NCBI GenBank assembly: GCA_030148045.1
Contig: JASBUE010000112.1
Coordinates: forward strand, 1-7,389
DNA: 7,389 bases
From: Candidatus Tenderia sp.
Lineage (GTDB): Bacteria; Pseudomonadota; Gammaproteobacteria; Tenderiales; Tenderiaceae
Direction: 5' to 3'
Within the stretch, counting starts at the first letter, position 1, and each line of letters opens with the position of its first letter. Below are positions 1-5,893 of the stretch, one piece after another. Position numbers and translations under genes: made by a program. The notes below the pieces were generated by a model. The model did no database searches. It saw nothing but the letters and a program-made list of their open reading frames with translations, and was not told the DNA's origin.

Positions 1-36
1 GTGGGTCTGGCGACCGACCCGGTCGAGCGTAAATAG
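1..36 (+). CDS. tolR: TolR C-terminus (partial, 3' end only)
   Basis: Frame 1 reads VGLATDPVERK and then a TAG stop at 34-36. The VGLxTxP ending resembles the C-terminus of TolR, the ExbD-like periplasmic partner of TolQ in the inner-membrane proton-driven motor. Its position directly before tolA is where tolR sits in Gammaproteobacteria. Only 11 codons are visible, so the call rests on the short motif plus context. The stop is in the same frame as tolA, so it also sets the upstream limit of the tolA reading frame. Confidence 0.75.
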   Translation: MGLATDPVERK

Positions 37-60
37 GAAGCCTGCTGCGATCCGTTACGC

Positions 61-1023
61 ATGTTAAAACTCATCCGCGATAATCCCAAGGCGTTCTTGC
101 TTGCGCTGGCGATCCACTTGCTATTGGTGCTTTTTCTGTCCTTCAGTCTGGACTGGACGTCCCGCCACAAACTGGCGGCGCCCGATGTGGATGTGATCCA
201 GGCGGTGATGATCGACGAATCGAAGATCCGCGCCGAAGAGGAACGCCAGCGCAAATTGGAAGAGGAAAAACGGCGCCAACAGCTCGAGGCTGAAAAAAGA
301 CGCAAGGAGGAAGCGGCCAGAAAGCAGCGCGAAGCCGAGCAGCGTCAGCAGACCGAGTTAAAGAAGAAACAGGAGGCGGAACGTCAGCGCCAGGCCGAGG
401 CCGAGCGCAAGCGCAAGCTGGAGGAGCAGAAAAGAGCCGAGGAACAACGCAAACAGCAGGAACTTGAGGCCAAGCGCCGCGCTGAAGAGGAAGCTAAGCG
501 CAAAGCCGAAGAGGCACGCAAACGCAAGGAAGAGGCCGAGCGTCAGCGTAAGCTGGAAGAGGAACGCAAACGCAAGGAAGAAGCTGAACGCCAGCGCAAG
601 GCCGAGGAAGAGCGCCAGCGCCGTGCCGAAGAGGAGGCGCGCCGTCGCGCCGAGGAAGAGAGGATTCGACAGGAACAGATCGCCGCGGAACAGAGAGCCA
701 TGGAAGCAGCCCGGCAGCGGGCCCTGGCCAACGAACGTGACAAGTATCTGGCCCTGATCCAGCGGCGGGTGGAAGAGAAATGGGTGCGGCCCACCAGCTG
801 GCCCGCCGGAACCGCCTGTACCGTGACGGTCAGACTGGTCCCCGGCTCAGGGGGCACCGCCCAGGTGATCGACGCGCGTCTGGCCAGAAGTTGCGGCAAT
901 CCGCTGTTTGACCGTTCGGTGGAAAACGCAGTATTTTCGGCCTCGCCCTTGCCGTTTCCCAAGTCGCCGGAACTCATGAACGAGTTTCGTGAACTCACGT
1001 TTAATTTCAGACCAGAGGAATGA
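61..1023 (+). CDS. tolA: TolA, inner-membrane rod protein of the Tol-Pal system
   Basis: TolA couples the TolQR motor in the inner membrane to TolB and Pal at the outer membrane and helps outer-membrane constriction at division; it is also a classic entry route for phages and colicins. The 320 residues show three parts: an N-terminal membrane helix (about 11-30), a very long charged helix rich in E, R, K and Q (about 55-225), and a C-terminal globular domain (about 228-320). The last holds two cysteines (C253, C278) placed like the disulfide pair of E. coli TolA domain III. The membrane helix has A15-x3-H19 where E. coli has S-x3-H. ATG 61 is the only reasonable start, because the tolR stop lies 9 codons upstream in frame with no other start codon between and the next Met is residue 50. 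No good ribosome site is seen: the nearest purine run (AGGAAG, 35-40) is 20 bp away, which suggests coupling to tolR. The charged rod is shorter than in E. coli. Confidence 0.95.
   Translation: MLKLIRDNPKAFLLALAIHLLLVLFLSFSLDWTSRHKLAAPDVDVIQAVMIDESKIRAEEERQRKLEEEKRRQQLEAEKRRKEEAARKQREAEQRQQTELKKKQEAERQRQAEAERKRKLEEQKRAEEQRKQQELEAKRRAEEEAKRKAEEARKRKEEAERQRKLEEERKRKEEAERQRKAEEERQRRAEEEARRRAEEERIRQEQIAAEQRAMEAARQRALANERDKYLALIQRRVEEKWVRPTSWPAGTACTVTVRLVPGSGGTAQVIDARLARSCGNPLFDRSVENAVFSASPLPFPKSPELMNEFRELTFNFRPEE
517..612 (+). repeat. 48-bp imperfect tandem duplication inside tolA
   Basis: Positions 517-564 and 565-612 encode two 16-residue units (TolA 153-168 and 169-184) reading RKRKEEAERQRK followed by LEEE or AEEE. 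The copies match at about 37 of 48 bases by eye, and most differences are synonymous. This points to an old in-frame duplication that lengthened the helix. Shorter related units (RQRRAEEE, ARRRAEEE) follow directly. Confidence 0.75.
1014..1019 (+). promoter_or_regulatory. Ribosome binding site bearing on the tolB start
   Basis: AGAGGA directly abuts the ATG at 1020, leaving no spacer, but lies 6 bp before an in-frame TTG at 1026. The site therefore fits initiation at TTG 1026 better, unless the overlapping ATGA works by termination-reinitiation from tolA. Confidence 0.5.
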
Positions 1024-2342
1024 TTTTGAGATATCTGGCCCAACTAGTTCGGATAATGTTCATCACCCTGGCCGTCAGCGGCGTGGCCCGGGCGGGTTTG
1101 ACCATCGACATCACCCAGGGCGTGGAAGGCGCGCTGCCGATTGCCATCGTACCCTTCGGCTGGCAAGGCCCGGCCATGAATCTGCCCCAGGATATCGCCC
1201 GGATCATCAGCGATGATCTGCGGCGCAGCGGCCTATTCGAGCCACTGTCCAGAAACGATATGTTGTCACGCCCCCAGGACGGCTCGCAGGTTAACTACCG
1301 CGACTGGCGCCTGCTCGGCACGCCCAACCTGGTGGTCGGGCGCATGACCGGCAGCGGGGATCAATACAAGATCCAGTTTCAGCTGTTCGACGTAAACCGC
1401 GAGACGCAGTTGGTGGGTTACAGCTTCAGCGCGGCTGAAAAAGACCTGCGCCGTATCGCCCACCAGATCAGCGACATCATTTATGAAACCCTGACCGGCC
1501 AGAAGGGTGCCTTCAATACGCGCATCGCCTATGTCACCTCCAAGGTCTGGCGTACCAATAACGTGCGTTATTACGCCCTCCATGTGGCCGACGTGGACGG
1601 TCATGACGCGCAGCTGGTGGTGCGTTCACGCCAGCCCATCATGTCGCCGTCCTGGTCGCCGGACGGGCGCAAGCTGGCCTATGTATCGTTCGAACAGCGT
1701 CGTCCGATGATCTACGTGCAGGATATTTTCACCGCCGAACGGGAACGGCTGGCGGGGTTTTCGGGCATCAACGGCGCGCCTGCCTGGTCGCCGGATGGCA
1801 CGCGTCTGGCCATGTCGCTGTCGAAAGACGGCAACTCCGAGCTTTACATCATGCACGTGGCCAGCCGCAAGCTGCAGCGTCTGACCCACCATCGCGCCAT
1901 CGATACTGAACCCGAATGGTCGCCTGACGGTCGTCATCTCGTGTTCACTTCGGATCGCGGCGGTCAGCCGCAGATCTATCGGATTTCGGCCCAGGGCGGA
2001 GAGGTGAAGCGTCTCACCTTCGAAGGTCGCTACAATGCCAAGCCCTCGTATTCCCCCGACGGCAAGCGAATCGCCATGGTGACCGGTGAAAACGGCAAAT
2101 TCCGCATTGCCGTGCTTGAATTAGAGACCGGTTTCGTGCAAATTCTCACCCAAAGTCGGCTGGATGAGTCGCCTAGTTTCGCGCCTAATGGTAGTATGAT
2201 TATCTATGCAACTGAGTATCTGAATAGAGGGGTGCTGGCAGCGGTCTCGGTGGACGGCCGTGTGCAGCAACGCATCGTCCTGGATGAAGACGGCGATGCG
2301 CGTGAACCCGCCTGGGGGCCATTTTTAACCACTAATAATTAA
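1020..2342 (+). CDS. tolB: TolB, periplasmic beta-propeller of the Tol-Pal system
   Basis: TolB binds Pal and, through its N-terminus, TolA, switching Pal between free and peptidoglycan-bound states. The 440-residue product starts with a signal peptide, with likely cleavage after A25 (GVARA|GLTIDI). The mature N-terminus GLTIDITQG lines up with the TolA-binding segment of E. coli TolB. An N-terminal alpha/beta domain follows (about 35-165; IAIVPFGWQGP, DDLRRSGLF). Then come WD40-like PD40 repeats, with SPDG at 213, 257, 301 and 345 and a variant APNG at 388, spaced 44, 44, 44 and 43 residues as propeller blades. The length is usual for the family. The gene overlaps the tolA stop by ATGA. Start choice is uncertain: ATG 1020 has its ribosome site too close, TTG 1026 is better spaced, and ATG 1056 would leave a short signal peptide without a basic front. 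The mature protein is the same in all cases. Confidence 0.96.
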   Translation: MILRYLAQLVRIMFITLAVSGVARAGLTIDITQGVEGALPIAIVPFGWQGPAMNLPQDIARIISDDLRRSGLFEPLSRNDMLSRPQDGSQVNYRDWRLLGTPNLVVGRMTGSGDQYKIQFQLFDVNRETQLVGYSFSAAEKDLRRIAHQISDIIYETLTGQKGAFNTRIAYVTSKVWRTNNVRYYALHVADVDGHDAQLVVRSRQPIMSPSWSPDGRKLAYVSFEQRRPMIYVQDIFTAERERLAGFSGINGAPAWSPDGTRLAMSLSKDGNSELYIMHVASRKLQRLTHHRAIDTEPEWSPDGRHLVFTSDRGGQPQIYRISAQGGEVKRLTFEGRYNAKPSYSPDGKRIAMVTGENGKFRIAVLELETGFVQILTQSRLDESPSFAPNGSMIIYATEYLNRGVLAAVSVDGRVQQRIVLDEDGDAREPAWGPFLTTNN

Positions 2343-2345
2343 TGT

Positions 2346-2351
2346 AAGGAG
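2346..2351 (+). promoter_or_regulatory. Strong ribosome binding site of pal
   Basis: AAGGAG sits 6 bp before ATG 2358. It is the clearest Shine-Dalgarno match in the tol block, in keeping with Pal being an abundant protein that needs independent, strong initiation. Confidence 0.75.
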
Positions 2352-2357
2352 TAAGCG

Positions 2358-2924
2358 ATGCGTGCTTTGACTAAAACATTGGCCATTTTGCTGCCAGTGG
2401 CAATGTTGTGGGGTTGTTCAACCACGCCGAGTACCACCGAGACCGATATTACCGGTGGCGCCGAAAGCGGTGCCATGACCGAGGGCGTCGAGACCGGCAC
2501 GGCAGGTCGGGATGTTGCCGGTGGTGGCGTGGAACTGGGCGGTGTGGAAGGCACCGGCGGTTTTGTCGGCGATCCGCTGCAGGATCCTGACAGCCTGTTG
2601 TCGGAGCGGAGCGTCTATTTCGATTTCGACAAGAGTGAGATCAAACCCGAAGCGCGCCAGATCATTGAGGCCCATGCCGAATATCTGAGCAGCCGTCCGT
2701 CGGTGAGTATCGTGCTCGAAGGTCATGCCGATGAGCGCGGCACGCGTGAATACAACCTAGGCCTGGGTGAGCGTCGCGCCAAGGCGGTGCAGCAGGTCAT
2801 GACCCTGATGGGTGTTTCGCGTGACCAGATCGAAGTGGTCAGTTATGGTGAGGAACGTCCGGTCGCCATGGGCCATGACGAAGCGGCCTGGGCTTTGAAC
2901 CGCCGGGTTGAAATCGTCTACTGA
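2358..2924 (+). CDS. pal: Pal, peptidoglycan-associated outer-membrane lipoprotein
   Basis: Pal anchors the outer membrane to peptidoglycan and is recruited to the division site by Tol. The 188 residues begin with a lipoprotein signal ending in lipobox LWGC; C20 would be acylated, and S21 at +2 predicts sorting to the outer membrane. Residues 21-75 form a flexible linker rich in Gly, Thr and Glu. The OmpA-like peptidoglycan-binding domain fills about 82-188, with YFDFDKSEI (87-95), the GHADERGT loop (122-129) and LGERRA (136-141). D125 and R140 are placed like the residues that hold diaminopimelate in this family. NRRVEIVY closes the protein. The TGA stop overlaps the cpoB ATG by one base. 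The linker is the least conserved-looking part. Confidence 0.97.
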   Translation: MRALTKTLAILLPVAMLWGCSTTPSTTETDITGGAESGAMTEGVETGTAGRDVAGGGVELGGVEGTGGFVGDPLQDPDSLLSERSVYFDFDKSEIKPEARQIIEAHAEYLSSRPSVSIVLEGHADERGTREYNLGLGERRAKAVQQVMTLMGVSRDQIEVVSYGEERPVAMGHDEAAWALNRRVEIVY

Positions 2925-3853
2925 TGTTGAAAGCGTCCAGACATATCTGGACAGGGGCGGCGGCGGTCTGTATGGTGCTTGCCGCCCCTGCGGTCACTCA
3001 GGCGCAGGAATTTCTGCCGCCTGTGATTGACCGGTCCAGCGGCGCTGTCCAGTCCGGCCCGTCGCAGTCGAGTCCCGCCCGGCAGCAGGGTGTGTCGCCC
3101 AAGGCGGCTCAGTCCCTGGAAGATCGTGTCAAAAAGCTTGAACGCCTGCTCGATAACGAGGCGCTGGTGGATATGTTGATGCGCCTGGATAATCTGCAGA
3201 GCGAGAGTCAGAATCTGCGCGGCGAAATCGAGACCCTCGGCCATGAGCTGGAGGGGATCAAACAGCGTCAGCGCGATCTTTATCTTGATATCGATCGCCG
3301 TCTGCGTGAGATCGAGGTGTCGCTCAACCAGCTGAAGCGTTCAGCATTGCCCGCCGCCGCACCCGCCGGCGCGGCGATGGCGACGCCGTCGGTGGCGGCT
3401 CCCGGGCGTGCAACGCCCGGACTCGGCACCACCACCGGCCCGGCCGCTGCCGCACCCGCTGATCCCGCCGCCGAGCGGGAGGCCTACCAGCAGGCCTTCA
3501 ATCTGCTCAAAGAAGGGCAATACGACAAGGCCATCACCGCATTCGAGACGTTTCTGACCCGCTATCCACAGGGCGATTACACCGACAACGCCCAGTACTG
3601 GCTGGGTGAGGCCAATTATGTGACACGCCGTTTTCAGGTGGCGGAGCAGGAGTTCCTTAAGGTCCTGAATCAGCATCCCGGCAGCAGCAAGGCCTCCGAT
3701 GCCATGCTCAAATTGGGCTACACCTATTACGAACTGGGTAACTGGGACGCTGCGCGCAAGACCCTTGAAAACGTCAAAGAGCGCTTCCCCGGCACCACGG
3801 TTGGGCGGCTGGCGGAAAATCGTTTGCAGAAGATGCGTCTCGAAGGCCGCTAA
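2924..3853 (+). CDS. cpoB: CpoB (YbgF), coordinator of peptidoglycan synthesis and Tol-Pal
   Basis: In E. coli, CpoB binds TolA and the synthase PBP1B and times septal wall synthesis with outer-membrane constriction. The 309 residues show a signal peptide with probable cleavage after A27 (VTQA|QEF), a coiled coil (about 60-138, heptad-like and Leu/Glu/Arg rich) as in the trimerising N-domain, an Ala/Pro/Gly linker (about 141-183), and a TPR domain (about 185-309) with helical repeats opening at AYQQAFNLLKEGQYDKAITAF, AQYWLGEANYVTRRFQVAEQEF and AMLKLGYTYYELGNWDAARKTL. It is somewhat longer than the E. coli protein, mainly through the linker. C16 is inside the signal peptide and is not a lipobox. 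No ribosome site is evident before the ATG, so the TGATG overlap with pal suggests translational coupling. Confidence 0.95.
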   Translation: MLKASRHIWTGAAAVCMVLAAPAVTQAQEFLPPVIDRSSGAVQSGPSQSSPARQQGVSPKAAQSLEDRVKKLERLLDNEALVDMLMRLDNLQSESQNLRGEIETLGHELEGIKQRQRDLYLDIDRRLREIEVSLNQLKRSALPAAAPAGAAMATPSVAAPGRATPGLGTTTGPAAAAPADPAAEREAYQQAFNLLKEGQYDKAITAFETFLTRYPQGDYTDNAQYWLGEANYVTRRFQVAEQEFLKVLNQHPGSSKASDAMLKLGYTYYELGNWDAARKTLENVKERFPGTTVGRLAENRLQKMRLEGR

Positions 3854-3865
3854 CAGGTTCGAGAT

Positions 3866-4537
3866 GTGACAACAATTGAATTACCCGCCGCGCAGCCGAC
3901 CAGGCTGCGCATCACCGAAATATTCCATTCCTTGCAGGGCGAGGCGCGCACTGTCGGTTTTCCCACCGTTTTCATTCGTCTTACCGGTTGCCCCCTGCGT
4001 TGCACCTATTGCGACACCACCTATGCGTATCAGGGGGGCGAATGGTGGTCCATGGATAAGATCCTGGAAGAGGTCGCCAAGTACGATACCCCCTATGCCT
4101 GTGTGACGGGCGGCGAGCCACTGGCCCAGGCCGGCTGTCCGCAGTTATTGCTGGCGCTGTGCGACGCGGGCTATAAGGTCTCGCTGGAGACTAGAGGCGC
4201 CATCGATGTCAGTCAGGTGGACGAGCGGGTTTCCAAAGTGATGGACCTCAAAACGCCGGCGTCCGGCGAGCAGGGCCGCAACCTGCTCGAGAACTTGGAA
4301 TATATGACGGCCAATGACCAGCTCAAGTTCGTCATCTGCGACCGCAACGATTATCTGTGGGCCAAGGCGATGATCATTCGCTCCGAACTGGCCGACCGCT
4401 GCGAGATCCTGATGTCGCCCTGTTACGGTACCCAGGATGCCGCCCAACTGGCCGACTGGATTCTGCAGGACCGTCTGCCGGTCCGGTTTCAGTTGCAACT
4501 GCACAAGATCATCTGGGGTGATGAGCCGGGCCGATGA
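3866..4537 (+). CDS. queE: QueE, 7-carboxy-7-deazaguanine synthase (radical SAM)
   Basis: QueE converts 6-carboxytetrahydropterin to 7-carboxy-7-deazaguanine, the ring-contracting step of preQ0 and queuosine synthesis. The 223-residue protein has the radical-SAM cluster motif C42-x3-C46-x2-C49 (GCPLRCTYCDTTYA), the preceding FHSLQGEARTVGFPTVFIRLTG segment typical of the family, TGGEP at 81-85 for SAM binding, and a conserved-looking tail (QLHKIIWG). The length equals that of E. coli QueE. The start is GTG 3866. ATG 3864 is out of frame and followed at once by TGA, and no other upstream in-frame start is seen. A weak AGG (3855-3857) lies 8 bp before the GTG. The gene begins 12 bp after cpoB and overlaps queC by ATGA. 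It supplies the QueC substrate, while queD and queF are not in the window. Confidence 0.96.
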   Translation: MTTIELPAAQPTRLRITEIFHSLQGEARTVGFPTVFIRLTGCPLRCTYCDTTYAYQGGEWWSMDKILEEVAKYDTPYACVTGGEPLAQAGCPQLLLALCDAGYKVSLETRGAIDVSQVDERVSKVMDLKTPASGEQGRNLLENLEYMTANDQLKFVICDRNDYLWAKAMIIRSELADRCEILMSPCYGTQDAAQLADWILQDRLPVRFQLQLHKIIWGDEPGR

Positions 4538-5220
4538 GCGGGGCTGTCAGTTCACGCAAGGCGATCGTGCTGGTCTCGGGCGGGCTGGATTCGGCTACCT
4601 GTCTGGCGATCGCCAACAGCCGGGGGTATGAATGCTACGCCCTGAGTTTCGACTATGGCCAGCGCCATCGCGCCGAACTGGCCGCCGCCCGGCGCGTGGC
4701 CCTGGCCCAAGATGCGGTCGAGCACAAGGTGATCCAGTTGGGGTTGGACGATATCGGCGGTTCGGCGCTCACTGACACCGCTATCGATGTGCCCACAGCT
4801 CCCGGCGAGGGTATTCCGGTGACCTATGTTCCGGCGCGCAATACCGTCTTTCTCTCCCTGGCGCTGGCCTGGGCTGAGGTGCTTCAGGTCTATGATATTT
4901 TCATCGGCGTCAATGCAGTGGACTATTCGGGGTATCCTGATTGTCGGGCGGAATTCATCCGTGCCTTCGAGGCCATGGCCAATCTGGCCACCAAGGCAGG
5001 GGTGGAAGGCGGGCGCTTTCATATCCACACCCCCTTGATCGATCTGGGCAAGGCCGAGATCATTCAGCAGGGCACACGGCTGGGCGTGGATTACGGTCTG
5101 ACCGTTTCCTGTTATGCAGCGGATGAGATAGGGCGTGCCTGCGGCGAATGTGATTCCTGCCGCCTGCGTGCCGCGGGCTTTGCCGCGGCGGCCATTCCCG
5201 ATCCGACCAAATACCGTTAA
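4534..5220 (+). CDS. queC: QueC, 7-cyano-7-deazaguanine (preQ0) synthase
   Basis: QueC uses ATP and ammonia to turn 7-carboxy-7-deazaguanine into preQ0, the step after QueE. The 228 residues carry the PP-loop ATP-pyrophosphatase motif SGGLDS at 15-20 near the N-terminus, FDYGQRHRAEL (39-49), the VPARNTVF segment (99-106) and the GVNAVDYSGYPDCR segment (125-138). A C-terminal zinc site is formed by C193, C203, C206 and C209 (VSCYAADE then CGECDSC). The protein ends in IPDPTKYR. The length is usual. ATG 4534 overlaps the queE stop as ATGA, implying coupled translation of the two pathway partners. No terminator hairpin follows the stop before the tRNA gene. Confidence 0.97.
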   Translation: MSGAVSSRKAIVLVSGGLDSATCLAIANSRGYECYALSFDYGQRHRAELAAARRVALAQDAVEHKVIQLGLDDIGGSALTDTAIDVPTAPGEGIPVTYVPARNTVFLSLALAWAEVLQVYDIFIGVNAVDYSGYPDCRAEFIRAFEAMANLATKAGVEGGRFHIHTPLIDLGKAEIIQQGTRLGVDYGLTVSCYAADEIGRACGECDSCRLRAAGFAAAAIPDPTKYR

Positions 5221-5261
5221 CTAATTCGAGTTGAGGGGTGGCCTTAACAACATGATTGGGC

Positions 5262-5274
5262 TAGAATAGCGCCC
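5262..5274 (+). promoter_or_regulatory. Probable tRNA-Lys promoter: -10 element and GC-rich discriminator
   Basis: TAGAAT at 5262-5267 is followed by AGCGCCC (5268-5274), the GC-rich discriminator typical of stable-RNA promoters under stringent (ppGpp) control. Transcription would start about 7 bases after the -10 element, leaving a short leader before the tRNA at 5282. The -35 region at the usual spacing is poor (TGGCCT, 5239-5244). TTAACA (5244-5249) is a better match but only 12 bp away. The promoter call rests mainly on the -10 element, the discriminator and position. Confidence 0.55.
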
Positions 5275-5281
5275 TCTTTTG

Positions 5282-5357
5282 GGGCCGTTAGCTCAGTTGG
5301 TAGAGCAGCGGACTTTTAATCCGTTGGTCCTGCGTTCGAGTCGCAGACGGCCCACCA
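5282..5357 (+). tRNA. tRNA-Lys, anticodon UUU, CCA encoded
   Basis: The 76-nt cloverleaf folds fully by eye. The 7-bp acceptor pairs GGGCCGT (5282-5288) with ACGGCCC (5347-5353). The D stem is GCTC/GAGC with loop AGTTGGTA. The anticodon stem GCGGA/TCCGT includes one G-U pair. The anticodon loop CTTTTAA (5313-5319) places TTT at 5315-5317. The variable loop is TGGTC, and the T arm is CTGCG-TTCGAGT-CGCAG. Discriminator A is followed by CCA in the DNA. UUU decodes AAA and, with wobble, AAG. The gene follows queC by 61 bp, as in Pseudomonas, where, from memory, the tRNA-Lys after queC is a known genomic-island insertion site. No integrase or repeated tRNA 3' end is seen here, so the site appears unoccupied on the visible side. 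Confidence 0.98.
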
Positions 5358-5365
5358 TCCATTAT

Positions 5366-5394
5366 AAAGCCGGGCTTGTCCCGGCTTTTGTATT
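5366..5394 (+). terminator. Intrinsic terminator after tRNA-Lys, possibly bidirectional
   Basis: A 9-bp perfect stem pairs AAAGCCGGG (5366-5374) with CCCGGCTTT (5380-5388) around loop CTTGT, followed by TTGTATTT. It lies 8 bp after the tRNA CCA end and is the first hairpin terminator after the tol-pal-que block. Read on the other strand it sits about 80 bp past the stop of the convergent PCuAC gene, with a weaker T stretch, so it may serve both directions. Confidence 0.85.
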
Positions 5395-5468
5395 TCTAAG
5401 GTCAGAATCGTTCAGTGTTGGTGACGAAAGTCGCCGATGTCCGAATCCGAGCCCTCCGGCGCTGTATC

Positions 5469-5891
5469 CTACACCCGGGCTTGAATCATCAACTGCTGCC
5501 CGTTATTGAATTCGAATATGAGATGGACGACGTCGCCTTTTGGCAGCGGACGATGCGGCTCCATGAGCATCAGATGGAAGCCGCCCGGTTCGAATATGGT
5601 TTCCTGTTTCCCCGCGATGGTCAGCTGTTCCATTTTCTCCATATGCATGATGTTGTCCCGCATCACGGAGCGATGGACCTCCACGTTTTCAAATTGGCGA
5701 CTGCTGACGTCGATCAGTTTTACCGTGTCGTCGGAGCGATTGATGAGACGCAGATAAGCGGCCATGACCGCGACATTGGGCGGGGCGCTGCGTATCCATG
5801 GGTCTTTGATTTCAATGGCTGCATCGCCCCCGGCAGCGGCCTGGCCGAGAAACAAGCAGAGCAGTGCGCTGAGCAACAGTTTGTTAAGCAT
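5469..5891 (-). CDS. PCuAC family periplasmic copper(I) chaperone
   Basis: PCuAC (DUF461) proteins bind Cu(I) in the periplasm and pass it on for assembly of the CuA centre of cytochrome c oxidase, often with SCO. Counting from ATG 5891, the 140 residues begin with a short signal peptide (MLNKLLLSALLCLFLGQAAA). The family copper motif is complete: H73-x10-M84-x21-H106-x-M108 (VH...HMEKM...FHLMLMEP). No His/Met-rich C-terminal tail is present, although some family members have one. ATG 5891 was chosen over TTG 5897 because it is a stronger codon, lies 2 bp after the SCO stop, and has a weak GGA about 8 bp upstream; TTG 5897 would add only two residues and overlap the SCO stop as TTGA. Codon use resembles its neighbours. 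An organism-specific symbol is not assigned. Confidence 0.93.
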   Translation of the reverse strand: MLNKLLLSALLCLFLGQAAAGGDAAIEIKDPWIRSAPPNVAVMAAYLRLINRSDDTVKLIDVSSRQFENVEVHRSVMRDNIMHMEKMEQLTIAGKQETIFEPGGFHLMLMEPHRPLPKGDVVHLIFEFNNGQQLMIQARV

Positions 5892-5893
5892 GG

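Noticed and set aside
464..757. Plus-strand open frame inside tolA encoding an Arg/Lys-rich product
   Set aside because: It is a frame shift of the repetitive tolA codons, has no ribosome site, and tolA is clearly the coding frame.
543..1043. Long minus-strand open frame opposite tolA (166 codons)
   Set aside because: It mirrors the E/R/K codon bias of the TolA rod, giving a Ser/Arg-rich product with no fold or signal. It is a shadow frame.
3864..3869. ATG immediately followed by TGA overlapping the queE GTG start
   Set aside because: A minimal start-stop can modulate initiation, but nothing beyond the six bases supports this. It is most simply chance next to the GTG start.
5279..5509. Plus-strand open frame starting at the tRNA
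   Set aside because: It overlaps the tRNA-Lys gene and its terminator, and the product shows no family.
5850..5858. Cys near the PCuAC N-terminus as a lipoprotein site
   Set aside because: The preceding residues (ALL) do not fit a lipobox, and the sequence reads better as a cleavable signal peptide ending near AAA.
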